Shown one piece after another: positions 1 through 8,222 of a DNA stretch of 64,000 nucleotides. Each line of letters begins with the position of its first letter. Positions within the stretch are counted from its first letter, which is position 1. The DNA comes from Caldilineaceae bacterium (lineage in GTDB: Bacteria > Chloroflexota > Anaerolineae > Caldilineales > Caldilineaceae): assembly GCA_019637645.1 (NCBI GenBank), contig JAHBVH010000001.1:62001-126000 (forward strand), written 5' to 3'. The notes beneath the pieces are model-generated. The model did not search any database. It was not told the origin of the DNA and saw only the letters and a program-made list of their open reading frames with translations. A program made the position numbers and the translations under genes.

Positions 1-23
1 CTCATGCACTGTAGATATCGCGG

Positions 24-1025
24 CTAATTGGATTGTAATAAGGTAAGGACTTGCTGCAAATCAGCGGGGAGTGGGGCGACAAATTCGCGTTCTTCGCCGC
101 TGCTGGGTAGGCGAAGACGCAGGCGGTGGGCGTGGAGAAATTGGCGTTCGAGCGGTAAACGCGGTTTGCGATAACCATAGAGCGTGTCCCCAACGACGGG
201 ATGCTTGCGCCATGCAAAGTGAACCCGAATCTGGTGGGTGCGACCGGTGTGGAGCACGACGCGGACAGAGGAGAAGTGGGCCGTGGCGTTGTTCTCGCGC
301 ACGGGCAAGGTATAATCGGCCAGCAGCCAGTAGTCGGTAATCGCTTCCCGTCCCTGGGTTTGCCCTGTGTTGGGATCCACGGGCAATACAGCTTGGCGTT
401 TACGCTCAAAGGGGTGGCGACCAATCGGTGCAATAATCCGGCCTTGAGGAGGGGCAATGCGACCTTCTAAGAGTGCCAAATATTCTTTGTAAACCGTGCG
501 CGCTTTGAACTGCTCCTGTAGATAACGATGGGCACGGTCATGCTTGGCGACGACGAGGACGCCCGAGGTCTCTTTGTCCAAGCGATGAACGATCCCTGGC
601 CGCCGTTCCCCGCCTACTCCTTCAAGGTTGGGGCAGTGGTGGAGAATGGCATTGACTAAGGTGCCTTCTTCGTGTCCGGGCGCAGGATGAACGACCATGC
701 CCGCCGGTTTATCAATGATCAGCAGGTCATCGTCTTCAAAGAGGAGCGGCAGAACCAGCGCCTGGGGTTGAACCTTCGGCGTAGCGGCGGGTAGCGGGAT
801 GCGGACTTCGATCTGCTGACCGTCTTCCAATCGCTGGCTGGCTTTGGCACTGGCCTGATCAACCAAAACATCACCCTCTTTGATCCACCGCTGAACTTCG
901 CTACGGCTGCGATCGGGCAAGGCTTCGGCCAACCAGCGATCAAGGCGCTGACCAACCACGGTAGGTGATATGGTAAAGGTAAGAATTTCTTTTGGGGTAG
1001 GCACAGCGGTTGTTTGGTCTGCCAA
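24..1025 (-). CDS. rluD: 23S rRNA pseudouridine synthase, RluD family
   Basis: Converts uridines of 23S rRNA to pseudouridine during large-subunit assembly in the cytoplasm. The 333-residue protein has an N-terminal S4 RNA-binding segment (about residues 20-75, RLDRWLAEALPDRSR) followed by the RluA/RluD catalytic domain. The family motif HRLDKETSG is present, and its Asp is the catalytic nucleophile in this family. Length and domain order are normal for RluD. It starts 9 bases after the lspA stop on the same strand, so the two are probably co-transcribed; lspA-rluD pairing is common in bacteria. The family is certain; RluD rather than RluC is judged from the S4 domain and the lspA neighbour. 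Confidence 0.95.
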   Translation of the reverse strand: MADQTTAVPTPKEILTFTISPTVVGQRLDRWLAEALPDRSRSEVQRWIKEGDVLVDQASAKASQRLEDGQQIEVRIPLPAATPKVQPQALVLPLLFEDDDLLIIDKPAGMVVHPAPGHEEGTLVNAILHHCPNLEGVGGERRPGIVHRLDKETSGVLVVAKHDRAHRYLQEQFKARTVYKEYLALLEGRIAPPQGRIIAPIGRHPFERKRQAVLPVDPNTGQTQGREAITDYWLLADYTLPVRENNATAHFSSVRVVLHTGRTHQIRVHFAWRKHPVVGDTLYGYRKPRLPLERQFLHAHRLRLRLPSSGEEREFVAPLPADLQQVLTLLQSN

Positions 1026-1034
1026 AGTAGTTGG

Positions 1035-1565
1035 TTAGAGCCGTTCGTTGGCCTGTGGTTGGGCCTGTTGCTCACGCTGTTTCCGCACGTCGTCCACCAT
1101 AATATAGACTCCCAACGCGATCACGCCGATGACAATGCTGCTGTCGGCAATGTTGTAATTGGGCCAATAATAGACCCCAGGAATGCCCATTTTGACGAAA
1201 TCAGTGACATAACCTTGGTTGATGCGGTCCACCAAGTTGCCCACCGCGCCCCCTAATTGGAGACCTAGCAGAATCCGCACAAAATTGTGTTCAACCGGCA
1301 AATAGCGCGCATAGACCAAAATGGCAATAGCCACGACAACGGCAATCACCACAAAGAGCATGCCTTGATTTTGCAAAATGCCAAAGGCCGCCCCATAGTT
1401 GTCCACATGTTCAAAGACAAAATATTCACCTAAGGCTGGGATCGGGATCATGGCGCCATATTTGGGAATGTTGAGCCGTACCCATTCCTTTGTCAACTGA
1501 TCCAATGTAATAATAATCCCTGCCACCACTAAAACAAGCCATGCTCGGCGTAGCCAACTGATCAT
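1035..1565 (-). CDS. lspA: Lipoprotein signal peptidase (signal peptidase II)
   Basis: Membrane aspartyl protease that removes signal peptides from prolipoproteins after lipid modification. The 176-residue protein has an N-terminal membrane segment (LVLVVAGIIITLDQLTK) and three further hydrophobic helices. The family motifs are visible: NYGAAFG, then GAVGNLVDRI with one catalytic Asp, then NYNIADSSI with the second. The ATG follows a GGAG-type ribosome binding site. It is the first gene of a two-gene unit with rluD and is divergent from the nitrilase-like gene, so promoters for both should lie in 1566-1740. A shorter copy of this family is about 160 residues, so the length is ordinary. Confidence 0.96.
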   Translation of the reverse strand: MISWLRRAWLVLVVAGIIITLDQLTKEWVRLNIPKYGAMIPIPALGEYFVFEHVDNYGAAFGILQNQGMLFVVIAVVVAIAILVYARYLPVEHNFVRILLGLQLGGAVGNLVDRINQGYVTDFVKMGIPGVYYWPNYNIADSSIVIGVIALGVYIMVDDVRKQREQQAQPQANERL

Positions 1566-1740
1566 AGTTTTCCTAGCACTCCTTTTTCACGTTTGCTCTG
1601 CGTATTGTAGCCCAAAACGCAAGCAGCGTCTAATTAGTGACGAATCAGAGTTGTTCCTCGGCTTACATGGCAATTTGCGATAGATATGCTATACTTATCG
1701 AACAAATTATCTTTTTTCTAAGAAATCGTAGGAGTTAGCT

Positions 1741-2556
1741 ATGGCACGTGAGGTTACGATTGCGTTGGTACAGATGGCACCGGCATTGGCCGATCCAGAG
1801 GCCAATTTGCGCAAAATGGGCGATTTCGTCGAGAAGATCTGTAGTGAACAGAATACCGATCTGATTGTCTTCCCTGAACTCAGCTATACCGGGGCTGAAT
1901 TGGGCCTGCGCGCCACCGACCTGGCTGAACGCGTGCCTGGCCATGCCACCAACTATCTGGCCAAGCGTGCCAATGACTTCAACACGCACATTATCTTTGG
2001 CTTAGTTGTCAAAGAAAAGGTCGAAAGCATTCTCTATAATGGCGTTGTCTGTCTAGGCCCAGAAGGCGATATTGCCGGTGATTACCGCAAAGTCCATTTG
2101 CTGGGGGAAGAGCGCCAAGTCTATCGGGCTGGTTTTCGTTTTATCAATGTCGAAGCCGAGTGGGGCCGATTGGGGCTGAGCATTGGCAGCGATCTGGCCT
2201 TCCCCGAAACGGCGCGGAGCCTGACGCTCGAAGGGGCCGAGCTGATGGTGGTCAGTGCTAATTGGGAAGAGCAATACGCACCCTCTTGGCGCGCCCATAT
2301 TATCAGCCGGGCCTGTGAAAATGCCATCTATGTTGCCGCGGCCAATCGGGTTGGCGAAGAGCCCACACGCCGCTTCGCGGGTGACAGTATGATCGTCGGC
2401 CCTTCCGGTGAACTCTATACGGCCCTTGACGAAGCCATTGAAGGCTATACGGTCGCAACTATCGACTTGGACCGGGTGCGCTCTGTACGGGAAGAGCGCC
2501 AATTGATTCAATATCGTGAACCAGTGGCGTATCGGGCGATTGTGAAAAAGTATTAA
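1741..2556 (+). CDS. Nitrilase-superfamily protein lacking the catalytic Cys
   Basis: A 271-residue protein with the carbon-nitrogen hydrolase fold. Active members use a Glu-Lys-Cys triad to hydrolyse amides or nitriles. The Glu (FPELSYTG, residue 46) and Lys (YRKVHLLG, residue 117) are present. The third motif, normally I-C-Y-D-x-x-FPE, reads IGSDLAFPE, with Gly at residue 149 where Cys is expected. No other Cys sits next to it. The reading frame is otherwise intact to the C-terminus (VREERQL..YREPVAYRAI). GTAGGAGTT gives a good ribosome binding site 6 bases before the ATG. It is probably a non-hydrolytic relative with a binding or regulatory role, but that role is unknown. It is followed after 81 bases by a DUF402-like gene. 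Confidence 0.85.
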   Translation: MAREVTIALVQMAPALADPEANLRKMGDFVEKICSEQNTDLIVFPELSYTGAELGLRATDLAERVPGHATNYLAKRANDFNTHIIFGLVVKEKVESILYNGVVCLGPEGDIAGDYRKVHLLGEERQVYRAGFRFINVEAEWGRLGLSIGSDLAFPETARSLTLEGAELMVVSANWEEQYAPSWRAHIISRACENAIYVAAANRVGEEPTRRFAGDSMIVGPSGELYTALDEAIEGYTVATIDLDRVRSVREERQLIQYREPVAYRAIVKKY

Positions 2557-2637
2557 TGAGCAGTAATCAGATCGCTCCTGGTCGGTCGGTCCAGGGTAAT
2601 AGGGGCGCGGTTTCTGAGGGGCGGCGTATAGCGGATC

Positions 2638-3138
2638 ATGGATGTACTACAAAAGTTGATTAGTGGTGAGTGGGGAGAGGCTCCCCATCTACTCGATTAT
2701 CGGGTTGAGCTGTTGACAAACATGATGGTCGAACGCGTAACCTGGGATCCCAACGCACCGACTCATTGGGTCAATGGCAAGACCGTCGCTGAACCGGGCT
2801 ATATTTGGGTACGCTTTTGGTTATTGGAGCAGGCCATTGTGCTAGAAAAATATTTTGATGCCCAGCAACAAGTGATTGGCTACCATCTGCCCATCAGTAT
2901 GCCAATTCAACACCGGGGCAATCAACTCGTTGCGGCCCTGCTCCATCTTTCGCTTTGGCTAACTCCTGACGGGCGCGTAACGGTGTTACACGAGGCGCGT
3001 TTTGACGAAGCAACTGCCACCGGTGAACTCGCACCGGTTGAAACTGAACATGCTGAATACCAAATCCGTGAATTGACAACTGGCCTAGCGCGCGGCAATT
3101 TTCCCCCGGCCTTTGTGCGTAATTTTGCGCTGCAATAG
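2638..3138 (+). CDS. DUF402-like protein
   Basis: A 166-residue soluble protein. The central pattern resembles the DUF402/FomD-like beta-barrel family: a W-x-R-F strand (YIWVRFWLLEQA), an EKYFD strand, then LWLTPDGRVTVLHEARFDEA followed by a Gly. Known relatives are small phosphohydrolases or translation-associated proteins that bind metal through an acidic cluster. The typical D-E-D-E cluster is only partly kept here (HEARFDEA), so catalytic activity is uncertain. It lies between the nitrilase-like gene and hisH in the same direction with 81 and 115 base gaps and may belong to either unit. The family assignment is from pattern only. Confidence 0.6.
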   Translation: MDVLQKLISGEWGEAPHLLDYRVELLTNMMVERVTWDPNAPTHWVNGKTVAEPGYIWVRFWLLEQAIVLEKYFDAQQQVIGYHLPISMPIQHRGNQLVAALLHLSLWLTPDGRVTVLHEARFDEATATGELAPVETEHAEYQIRELTTGLARGNFPPAFVRNFALQ

Positions 3139-3253
3139 GGTAGAAGTTGTTGGCTACGATTACATCTCCTGTCGTTTTGTTCTTTGGGGATCGCGTTTAT
3201 TATTGCTGTTCCATAATGGTTTATCGATCAGAAGATGAAGGATCAGGAAAGCC

Positions 3254-3934
3254 ATGATCGCAATTATTGACTATGGTGTGGGGAATCTGCGCAGTGTCTA
3301 CAAAGCCTTTGAAGCCGTTGCGCAGCCATTGCAGATCCCGGTAGATATTGTCGATGCGCCGACCGATCTAACGCAATGGCGCGCTGTGGTGTTGCCAGGG
3401 CAAGGGGCCTTTGGCGACAGTGTTGATAATCTACGCAGCCAAGGTTTTGAAGCGCCTTTGCTGGATGCCGTGCAGGCCGGTTTACCGCTGTTAGGGATCT
3501 GTGTTGGCATGCAGTTGCTCTTCGATGGCAGCGAGGAGATGGGCGAACATGAAGGTTTGCATATTATCCCCGGACGCGTGCGCCGTTTCCCCGAGGGGAT
3601 GCGTGAGCCCAGCCACGCCGAGCACACGCTGCGCATTCCCCAAATTGGGTGGAATCAACTCCACCAACAGCGGAGCGACCCTCTGCTGGATGGCGTGCCT
3701 GCTGGTGCTTATGCCTATTTTGCCCACAGCTATTTTTGTGATGCCGATGATCGCTCCGCCGTGCTAGCGTTGACGGATTACGGCATTGCCTATCCGAGCA
3801 TTGTGCGCTACAAAAATGCCTGGGGCATTCAACCCCACCCGGAAAAAAGTCATACGGTCGGGCTGCGGATTTTGGCTAACTTTATGCGCATGGTGGTTGG
3901 GTTGCCAACGGCGGATTTGCGCGTGGCAGCCTAG
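3254..3934 (+). CDS. hisH: Imidazole glycerol phosphate synthase, glutaminase subunit HisH
   Basis: Class I glutamine amidotransferase that releases ammonia from glutamine and passes it to HisF for the fifth step of histidine synthesis. All hallmarks are present in 226 residues: IDYGVGNLRSV at the N-terminus, the nucleophile loop GICVGMQLL, and the His-x-Glu pair in QPHPEKSH. The partner hisF lies about 2.6 kb downstream. The start follows AGGAAAGCC. The phosphatase-family gene begins 18 bases after the stop, so these two are co-transcribed. The length is slightly above the usual 200-210 because of a loop around residues 115-140 (MREPSHAEHT). Confidence 0.97.
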   Translation: MIAIIDYGVGNLRSVYKAFEAVAQPLQIPVDIVDAPTDLTQWRAVVLPGQGAFGDSVDNLRSQGFEAPLLDAVQAGLPLLGICVGMQLLFDGSEEMGEHEGLHIIPGRVRRFPEGMREPSHAEHTLRIPQIGWNQLHQQRSDPLLDGVPAGAYAYFAHSYFCDADDRSAVLALTDYGIAYPSIVRYKNAWGIQPHPEKSHTVGLRILANFMRMVVGLPTADLRVAA

Positions 3935-3952
3935 AGAGACTAGGGAGCGGGA

Positions 3953-4528
3953 ATGCGACTCTTCTTGATTACGCACGCACATACCCAAATTCAACAGGCC
4001 CACGATGCGCGGCAATGGGTACTTTCGGATGCCGGGCAACAACAAGCCGCCTTGTTGGCGACTTTGCCGTTTTGGCGTGAGCTTGATCAAATTGTGCTGA
4101 GCAGCGAAGCCAAAACCCGGTTGACCGTGGCCGCAGTCCTCGCACAGTATAAGCTTCCCGTCATGGTTGATCCACGTTTTGATGAACTGAAGCGGCCTGG
4201 CTGGACTGAAGATTATGCTGCTCAGGTACAACGGGCCTTTGCAGAGCCGACCCAACCGGCGGGTGAATGGGAGGCGGCGAGCGTTGCCCTGGCCCGCTTT
4301 CGCGCGGGCATTACTGCGCTTTGCCAACAGTTTGCCGGGGCCACCATCGCGCTGGTGGGGCATGGGCTCACCTTGAGTCTCTACCGGGCCGATCTGCTGG
4401 GCTACTCACAAGTGCGTTTTGCCGATTGGCAGCAACTTAGCTTTGCGGCGGTGGCTTTGGTTGATCCGGTTGCAGGGTTGTTACAGCAGGATTTTCAAGC
4501 GGTGGCCGGCCACGTGTCGCGCGCATAA
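3953..4528 (+). CDS. Histidine phosphatase superfamily protein, altered RHG motif
   Basis: A 191-residue member of the phosphoglycerate-mutase-like (histidine phosphatase) superfamily. The phospho-accepting loop normally reads L-x-R-H-G-x-T; here it reads LITHAHT, so the nucleophilic His is kept but the phosphate-binding Arg is Thr. The mid-motif SSEAKTRLTVAAV and the second catalytic His (ALVGHGLTLS) are recognisable. It follows hisH by 18 bases inside a histidine gene cluster. A role as histidinol-phosphate phosphatase or in metabolite repair can be imagined, but the Arg loss makes ordinary phosphatase activity doubtful. The transcription unit appears to end at the large hairpin at 4607-4667. 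Confidence 0.85.
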   Translation: MRLFLITHAHTQIQQAHDARQWVLSDAGQQQAALLATLPFWRELDQIVLSSEAKTRLTVAAVLAQYKLPVMVDPRFDELKRPGWTEDYAAQVQRAFAEPTQPAGEWEAASVALARFRAGITALCQQFAGATIALVGHGLTLSLYRADLLGYSQVRFADWQQLSFAAVALVDPVAGLLQQDFQAVAGHVSRA

Positions 4529-4606
4529 TCCGTTCTCTACCGTTGTCTACAATTTAGGGAGGTGTTACGCCGTTTCGCTAGTACGACCAGCGCGACGTAA
4601 CGCTTT

Positions 4607-4667
4607 ACTGTCACCGAAAAGAAACCCGGACGCTTGTCAAGCGTCCGGGTTTCTTTTCGGTGACAGT
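4607..4667. terminator. 29-bp perfect hairpin after the phosphatase gene
   Basis: Two 29-base arms (4607-4635 and 4639-4667) are perfect inverted complements around a GTC loop. The arms contain A- and T-rich blocks, so a shorter hairpin with a U-rich tail can form from either strand, but there is no T-run directly after the full stem. It lies 78 bases after the last stop and probably ends the hisH-phosphatase transcript. A remnant of the MITE-like repeat (GTTACGCC...TACGACCAG) sits just before it. Confidence 0.7.
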
Positions 4668-5129
4668 GGCTGGTAATTTTGCTGAACAGCGTAAAGACGG
4701 ATGGGATGTTACGTTTATTGCATTATATCTTGTGGTAAAGTATGGCGTGCATACTCATGCAACGGTGCGATTGAGTGGGGCGTGCTCTTGCTTTGCTCTG
4801 CGGCAGGCAGTGGCTAATAATAGATGATCGGCAGCGTACGCGGCCCGGATTATCGCTTCAATTTGTCCTTTGATGTCCTTTGACCAGAAGAAAATTTAGG
4901 CAATGGGTGGGATCGCCGCCGCATGACCGGGGTGCTATGTTAGGCTTGGGCCATGCATGAATTACGAAAGACTAGCGCTGTCAATTCGTACTGGCGAAAT
5001 GGGTGGCTGGCGTAAGCCCTACTTGATTTGTCCTATCACCGTGGTGGCTAGTCAAGGGTGCTGAGTGGATGAAAAAGGAACGCTGCGATTGGCTGGCTGG
5101 AGCATGTACTTTACTGGATACGATAGAGG

Positions 5130-5173
5130 CTATTCTCTTGGCATCCAACAGACGCTGGATGCCAAGAGAATAG
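5130..5173. terminator. 18-bp perfect hairpin upstream of the hisA-like gene
   Basis: Arms 5130-5147 and 5156-5173 (CTATTCTCTTGGCATCCA and its complement) enclose an 8-base loop. No T-run follows on the plus strand. It lies 78 bases before the next start codon, so it could be a terminator of an upstream transcript, an RNA leader structure, or an operator-like palindrome. The sequence does not decide between these. Confidence 0.5.
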
Positions 5174-5251
5174 TTGTATGGGAATGGTTACGTCTATAGC
5201 TTTTTCAAGCATTGGGAAGGGCTATCACCGGATTGAGGAAGCGCGTTATTT

Positions 5252-6511
5252 ATGATTATCTATCCCGCCATTGAGTTGCATCAGGGGCGTTGTAAAGGAA
5301 ACCCATGGGGCAAGGCCAAGGTTGGCGCTGAATTTAGTACAGATCCAGTGACCATGGCGCATCATTGGGTGGCTGAAGGGGCTGAATGGCTGCATGTCGT
5401 CAATCTGGATGGTGAACTCGGGATTACAGCGACACACCTCCAGGCGCTCCACCGCCCTGCCAGCATTTGGATCCAGCGGCCAGGGGCTGATAAGCCAGAA
5501 CCGCCGGAGGTGGATCTGGTGCGTCAATTGCCGGTAAATTTGCAGCAACTGCGCGCTATTCGACGGGCGGTAGCAACCCCGATTCAATTTGCCGGGGGTA
5601 TCCGCACCCTGGATGATATCCAGATGGTGTTGGAATTGGGGGCCAACCGGGTGGTCGTTGGGCAGATTGCGCTCGAGAATCCCGAGCTTGTGGCCTTAGC
5701 CATCGAGCAATGGGGCGCGGACCGAATTATTGCCGGGATTGATGCCCAAGATGGCAAAGTGACGGTCCAGGGGCGGCGGATCACCTCACAGGTAAATGTG
5801 GTTGACGTTGGCTACCGGATGCGGGCGATTGGCATTAAGCGGGTTCTCTACGCCGATTCGAGTTCAACCCATAAAGCGCACGGCGTCAATGTCGAGGCAA
5901 GCGCACACCTAGGTGATATCACCGATCTCTATGTGATTGTGAATAGCAAGGTGAATGATCTCCATGAATTAGAGCGCCTGAAAGCGCATGAACATTATAA
6001 TGTAGAAGGCGTTGTGCTTGATCAAGCCTTGTATGAAGGTCAACTGGCCCTGCGCGAAGCGGTTGCCCTGGGCCATCAGCCCTTGCGTCGCCGGAGTGCT
6101 GGGATTATTCCCTATCGTCGCCAACAGGGCAAGATTGAGTTTCTTCTGCTCTTTAATCTTTTCTTTGAACAGTGGCAATTCCCCCGTGGCGGGATGCATG
6201 CCCATGAGCAGGAAGAGCAATGTGCACGCCGTGAATTTACCGAAGAAACCGGTCTGCCGATCTTGAAATTCCACAAAGATTGTCGGACTGTGTTAGAGTA
6301 TACAGCATCGATTCGCAATTATGAGATTGAGCGGACGATTGTCTACTATCTGGCTGAAACCAATACGCAAGAAGTGCAACTCGGTGACGAAGATCATTGC
6401 GAAGCACGCTGGCTCAGTGCCCAGGAGACTTGGGAATTGTTGACGGAAACCTCACCGGAGCAACTCCCCGCGTTGGATACCGCTATGGCCTATTTGGACA
6501 TCATCGCCTAA
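5252..6511 (+). CDS. hisA: HisA-like isomerase fused to a NUDIX hydrolase
   Basis: A 419-residue fusion. Residues 1 to about 270 match HisA/HisF barrels (PAIEL, LHVVNLDGE, FAGGIRTLDD, GIDAQDGKVTVQG, GVVLDQALYEG). HisA isomerises ProFAR to PRFAR, the substrate of HisH-HisF. Several key positions differ: the catalytic Asp8 is Glu8, GGGIR is AGGIR, the RDG segment after the second Asp is STHKAHG, and the second phosphate loop (usually A-S-G-G) is VNSK. The Asp in GIDAQDG (residue 164) is kept. There is a Pro-rich insertion at residues 70-95. Residues 278-419 are a NUDIX domain with a perfect NUDIX box at 313-335 (G-x5-E-x7-REFTEETGL). HisE is encoded separately, so the NUDIX domain is not needed as PR-ATP pyrophosphatase. 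No other hisA lies in the window. Confidence 0.85.
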   Translation: MIIYPAIELHQGRCKGNPWGKAKVGAEFSTDPVTMAHHWVAEGAEWLHVVNLDGELGITATHLQALHRPASIWIQRPGADKPEPPEVDLVRQLPVNLQQLRAIRRAVATPIQFAGGIRTLDDIQMVLELGANRVVVGQIALENPELVALAIEQWGADRIIAGIDAQDGKVTVQGRRITSQVNVVDVGYRMRAIGIKRVLYADSSSTHKAHGVNVEASAHLGDITDLYVIVNSKVNDLHELERLKAHEHYNVEGVVLDQALYEGQLALREAVALGHQPLRRRSAGIIPYRRQQGKIEFLLLFNLFFEQWQFPRGGMHAHEQEEQCARREFTEETGLPILKFHKDCRTVLEYTASIRNYEIERTIVYYLAETNTQEVQLGDEDHCEARWLSAQETWELLTETSPEQLPALDTAMAYLDIIA

Positions 6512-6553
6512 CGTGCAATATCGCCTAACGTGCAATATCGCCTAACGTGCAAT
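6504..6553. repeat. 17-bp unit repeated three times over the hisA-NUDIX stop codon
   Basis: TCGCCTAACGTGCAATA occurs head to tail at 6504-6520, 6521-6537 and 6538-6553, the last copy lacking its final base. The first copy contains the TAA stop of the fusion gene. The copies are identical, so the duplication is recent or maintained. It fills most of the space before the hisF ribosome binding site. Confidence 0.95.
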
Positions 6554-6584
6554 CCCATCAGCGCTTGCCAAGGAAGTAACCGCT

Positions 6585-7379
6585 ATGCTGGCTAAACGTA
6601 TTATTCCCTGTCTCGATGTCAAAGATGGACGGGTGGTCAAGGGCGTTAATTTTGTTGATCTGATCGATGCTGGGGATCCGGTGGCACAGGCCCAAGTCTA
6701 TGATCAAGAAGGGGCCGATGAGTTAGTTTTTCTAGACATTACAGCTACCCATGAAGCGCGCAACATTATGATTGATATGGTGCGGCGTGTGGCCGACACT
6801 GTCTTTATCCCCTTTACCGTTGGGGGCGGGATTCGTACGGTGGAGGATATGCGCGCCCTCTTGTTGGCGGGCGCGGACAAAGTGAGCATTAATAGCGCTG
6901 CCGTGCGCGATCCGCAACTCATCACCGAAAGCGCCAAACGTTTTGGCAGTCAGTGCATTGTGGTGGCAATTGATGCGCGACGGCGGCAGGGCCAGGAAGG
7001 GGCCGAACGGGGCGAAGGCTGGGATGTCTATGTCAGCGGTGGGCGGATTAATACTGGGCTTGATGCCGTGGCCTGGGCAAAGGAAGCAGAACGGCGTGGT
7101 GCTGGCGAGATTTTGTTGACCTCTATGGATGGCGATGGGACCAAAGAAGGTTATGATGTCGCCCTGACGCGTGCCATTAGTTCGGCGGTGACTATCCCGG
7201 TCATTGCCAGCGGTGGTGCTGGCCGTGTTGCAGATTTTGCGGCCGCGTTGACCGAAGGTGGCGCAGCCGCGGCGTTGGCGGCCAGCCTCTTTCACTTCAA
7301 AGAGCTGAGCATCTTACAGGTTAAAGAATCGCTGCAGGAAGCCGGTGTGCCGATTCGCATGCCCTTGGAACTGGTCTAA
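6585..7379 (+). CDS. hisF: Imidazole glycerol phosphate synthase, cyclase subunit HisF
   Basis: Forms imidazole glycerol phosphate and AICAR from PRFAR using ammonia supplied by HisH. The 264-residue (beta/alpha)8 barrel has both catalytic Asp positions (IPCLDVKDG at residue 11, and AIDARR) and both phosphate loops (VGGGIRT and ASGGAG). DITATHE is the usual HisF motif. The ribosome binding site is AAGGAAG, 8 bases before the ATG. Compared with the HisA-like domain upstream, all active-site motifs here are canonical. There is a small insertion at residues 130-145 ([14 protein letters not shown]), within the normal range. Confidence 0.98.
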   Translation: MLAKRIIPCLDVKDGRVVKGVNFVDLIDAGDPVAQAQVYDQEGADELVFLDITATHEARNIMIDMVRRVADTVFIPFTVGGGIRTVEDMRALLLAGADKVSINSAAVRDPQLITESAKRFGSQCIVVAIDARRRQGQEGAERGEGWDVYVSGGRINTGLDAVAWAKEAERRGAGEILLTSMDGDGTKEGYDVALTRAISSAVTIPVIASGGAGRVADFAAALTEGGAAAALAASLFHFKELSILQVKESLQEAGVPIRMPLELV

Positions 7380-7481
7380 CTATATAAACCTGCTCGGCTT
7401 TCAAAAGCGGCCAGGTTTGGGATGCACAATGCCTCTCGTTGAAGAGCGTAACGAGGGGCGCCACAAGAAATCGATTCGTGC

Positions 7482-7823
7482 ATGAATACTCAAGAGTTGT
7501 TGCAAGCCGTAAAATTTAATGAAGCGAGCTTAGTACCAGCCATTGTCCAAGATGTTCAGACTGGACAAGTGCTCATGATGGCCTGGATGAACCCCGAAAG
7601 TTTACAGCAGACGCTGGCTATCGGCGAGGCAGTCTTTTGGAGCCGGAGCCGCCAAGAGTTTTGGCACAAAGGGGCGACCAGCGGCAATACCCAAAAGGTT
7701 GTTGATATCAGCGTCGATTGCGACGGGGACACGCTTTTGCTTCGGGTCGAGCCAAAAGGGCCAGCTTGCCACACCGGGGCTGTCAGCTGTTTTTTTCGCA
7801 CGCATGTGTCCCAAACCGCATAG
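7482..7823 (+). CDS. hisI: Phosphoribosyl-AMP cyclohydrolase HisI
   Basis: Third step of histidine synthesis: opens the adenine ring of PR-AMP. The 113-residue protein carries the family sequence pattern: [28 protein letters not shown], and the zinc-binding residues in [10 protein letters not shown] and [12 protein letters not shown]. It is the monofunctional form; HisE is encoded 118 bases downstream. A degenerate palindromic repeat lies in the gap between hisI and hisE. Confidence 0.97.
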   Translation: MNTQELLQAVKFNEASLVPAIVQDVQTGQVLMMAWMNPESLQQTLAIGEAVFWSRSRQEFWHKGATSGNTQKVVDISVDCDGDTLLLRVEPKGPACHTGAVSCFFRTHVSQTA

Positions 7824-7854
7824 ACCTGACAGGTTTTCGATACCTATCAGACCT
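7822..7854. repeat. Degenerate copy of the CCTGACAGG palindrome
   Basis: AGACCTGACAGGT and ACCTATCAGACCT form imperfect arms directly after the hisI stop. The core matches the dispersed palindrome seen intact at 33338 and inside the MITE-like copies at 39717 and 42563. Confidence 0.6.
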
Positions 7855-7940
7855 TTATCCGCCCCCATGGAATACCAAAAAGCTTTGTGACCGCTGTACT
7901 AAACTTTATTTATTTGAATCATAGAATCTAGAAGCTACTT

Positions 7941-8222
7941 ATGTCAACTGTACTGGAATCACTCTTTACGACCATCCAGAGCCGGAAGGAAAATCCGCTG
8001 CCCGGTTCGTATACGGCGAAGCTCTTTGCCACCGGTGAGAACGAGATCTGCAAAAAGATTGGGGAAGAAGCCGTGGAAGTAATCATCGCGGCCAAAGGGG
8101 AAGGCGATGATCGCATCATCTATGAGATGTCGGATTTGATCTATCACTGCATGGTCTTGCTCGCCCAACGTGGTCTGACTTGGGCCGAAATCGAGGCCGA
8201 ATTGGCGCGGCGCGTTAAGTAA
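7941..8222 (+). CDS. hisE: Phosphoribosyl-ATP pyrophosphatase HisE
   Basis: Second step of histidine synthesis: hydrolyses PR-ATP to PR-AMP. The 93-residue alpha-helical MazG-like protein has the typical [12 protein letters not shown] start, the metal-binding acidic residues in [12 protein letters not shown] and [13 protein letters not shown], and the usual length. It is the last gene of the his series and is followed by a strong terminator hairpin at 8359-8402. Confidence 0.97.
   Translation: MSTVLESLFTTIQSRKENPLPGSYTAKLFATGENEICKKIGEEAVEVIIAAKGEGDDRIIYEMSDLIYHCMVLLAQRGLTWAEIEAELARRVK

Larger units (their letters stand above)
4529..5251. other. 720-base gap inside the his cluster
   Basis: No credible coding frame is visible on either strand. 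The left part holds a remnant of the dispersed MITE-like repeat (about 4564-4603) and the 29-bp hairpin. The right part holds a second perfect hairpin (5130-5173) shortly before the hisA-like gene. The middle (4680-5120) shows nothing I recognise. The GATTGAGGAAG at 5231-5241 is the ribosome binding site of the next gene. The break splits the his genes into two transcription units. Confidence 0.6.

Noticed and set aside
1566..1740. Promoter TTGCGA/TATACT before the nitrilase-like gene
   Set aside because: The boxes are only 9 bases apart, and other pairings give a spacer over 20.
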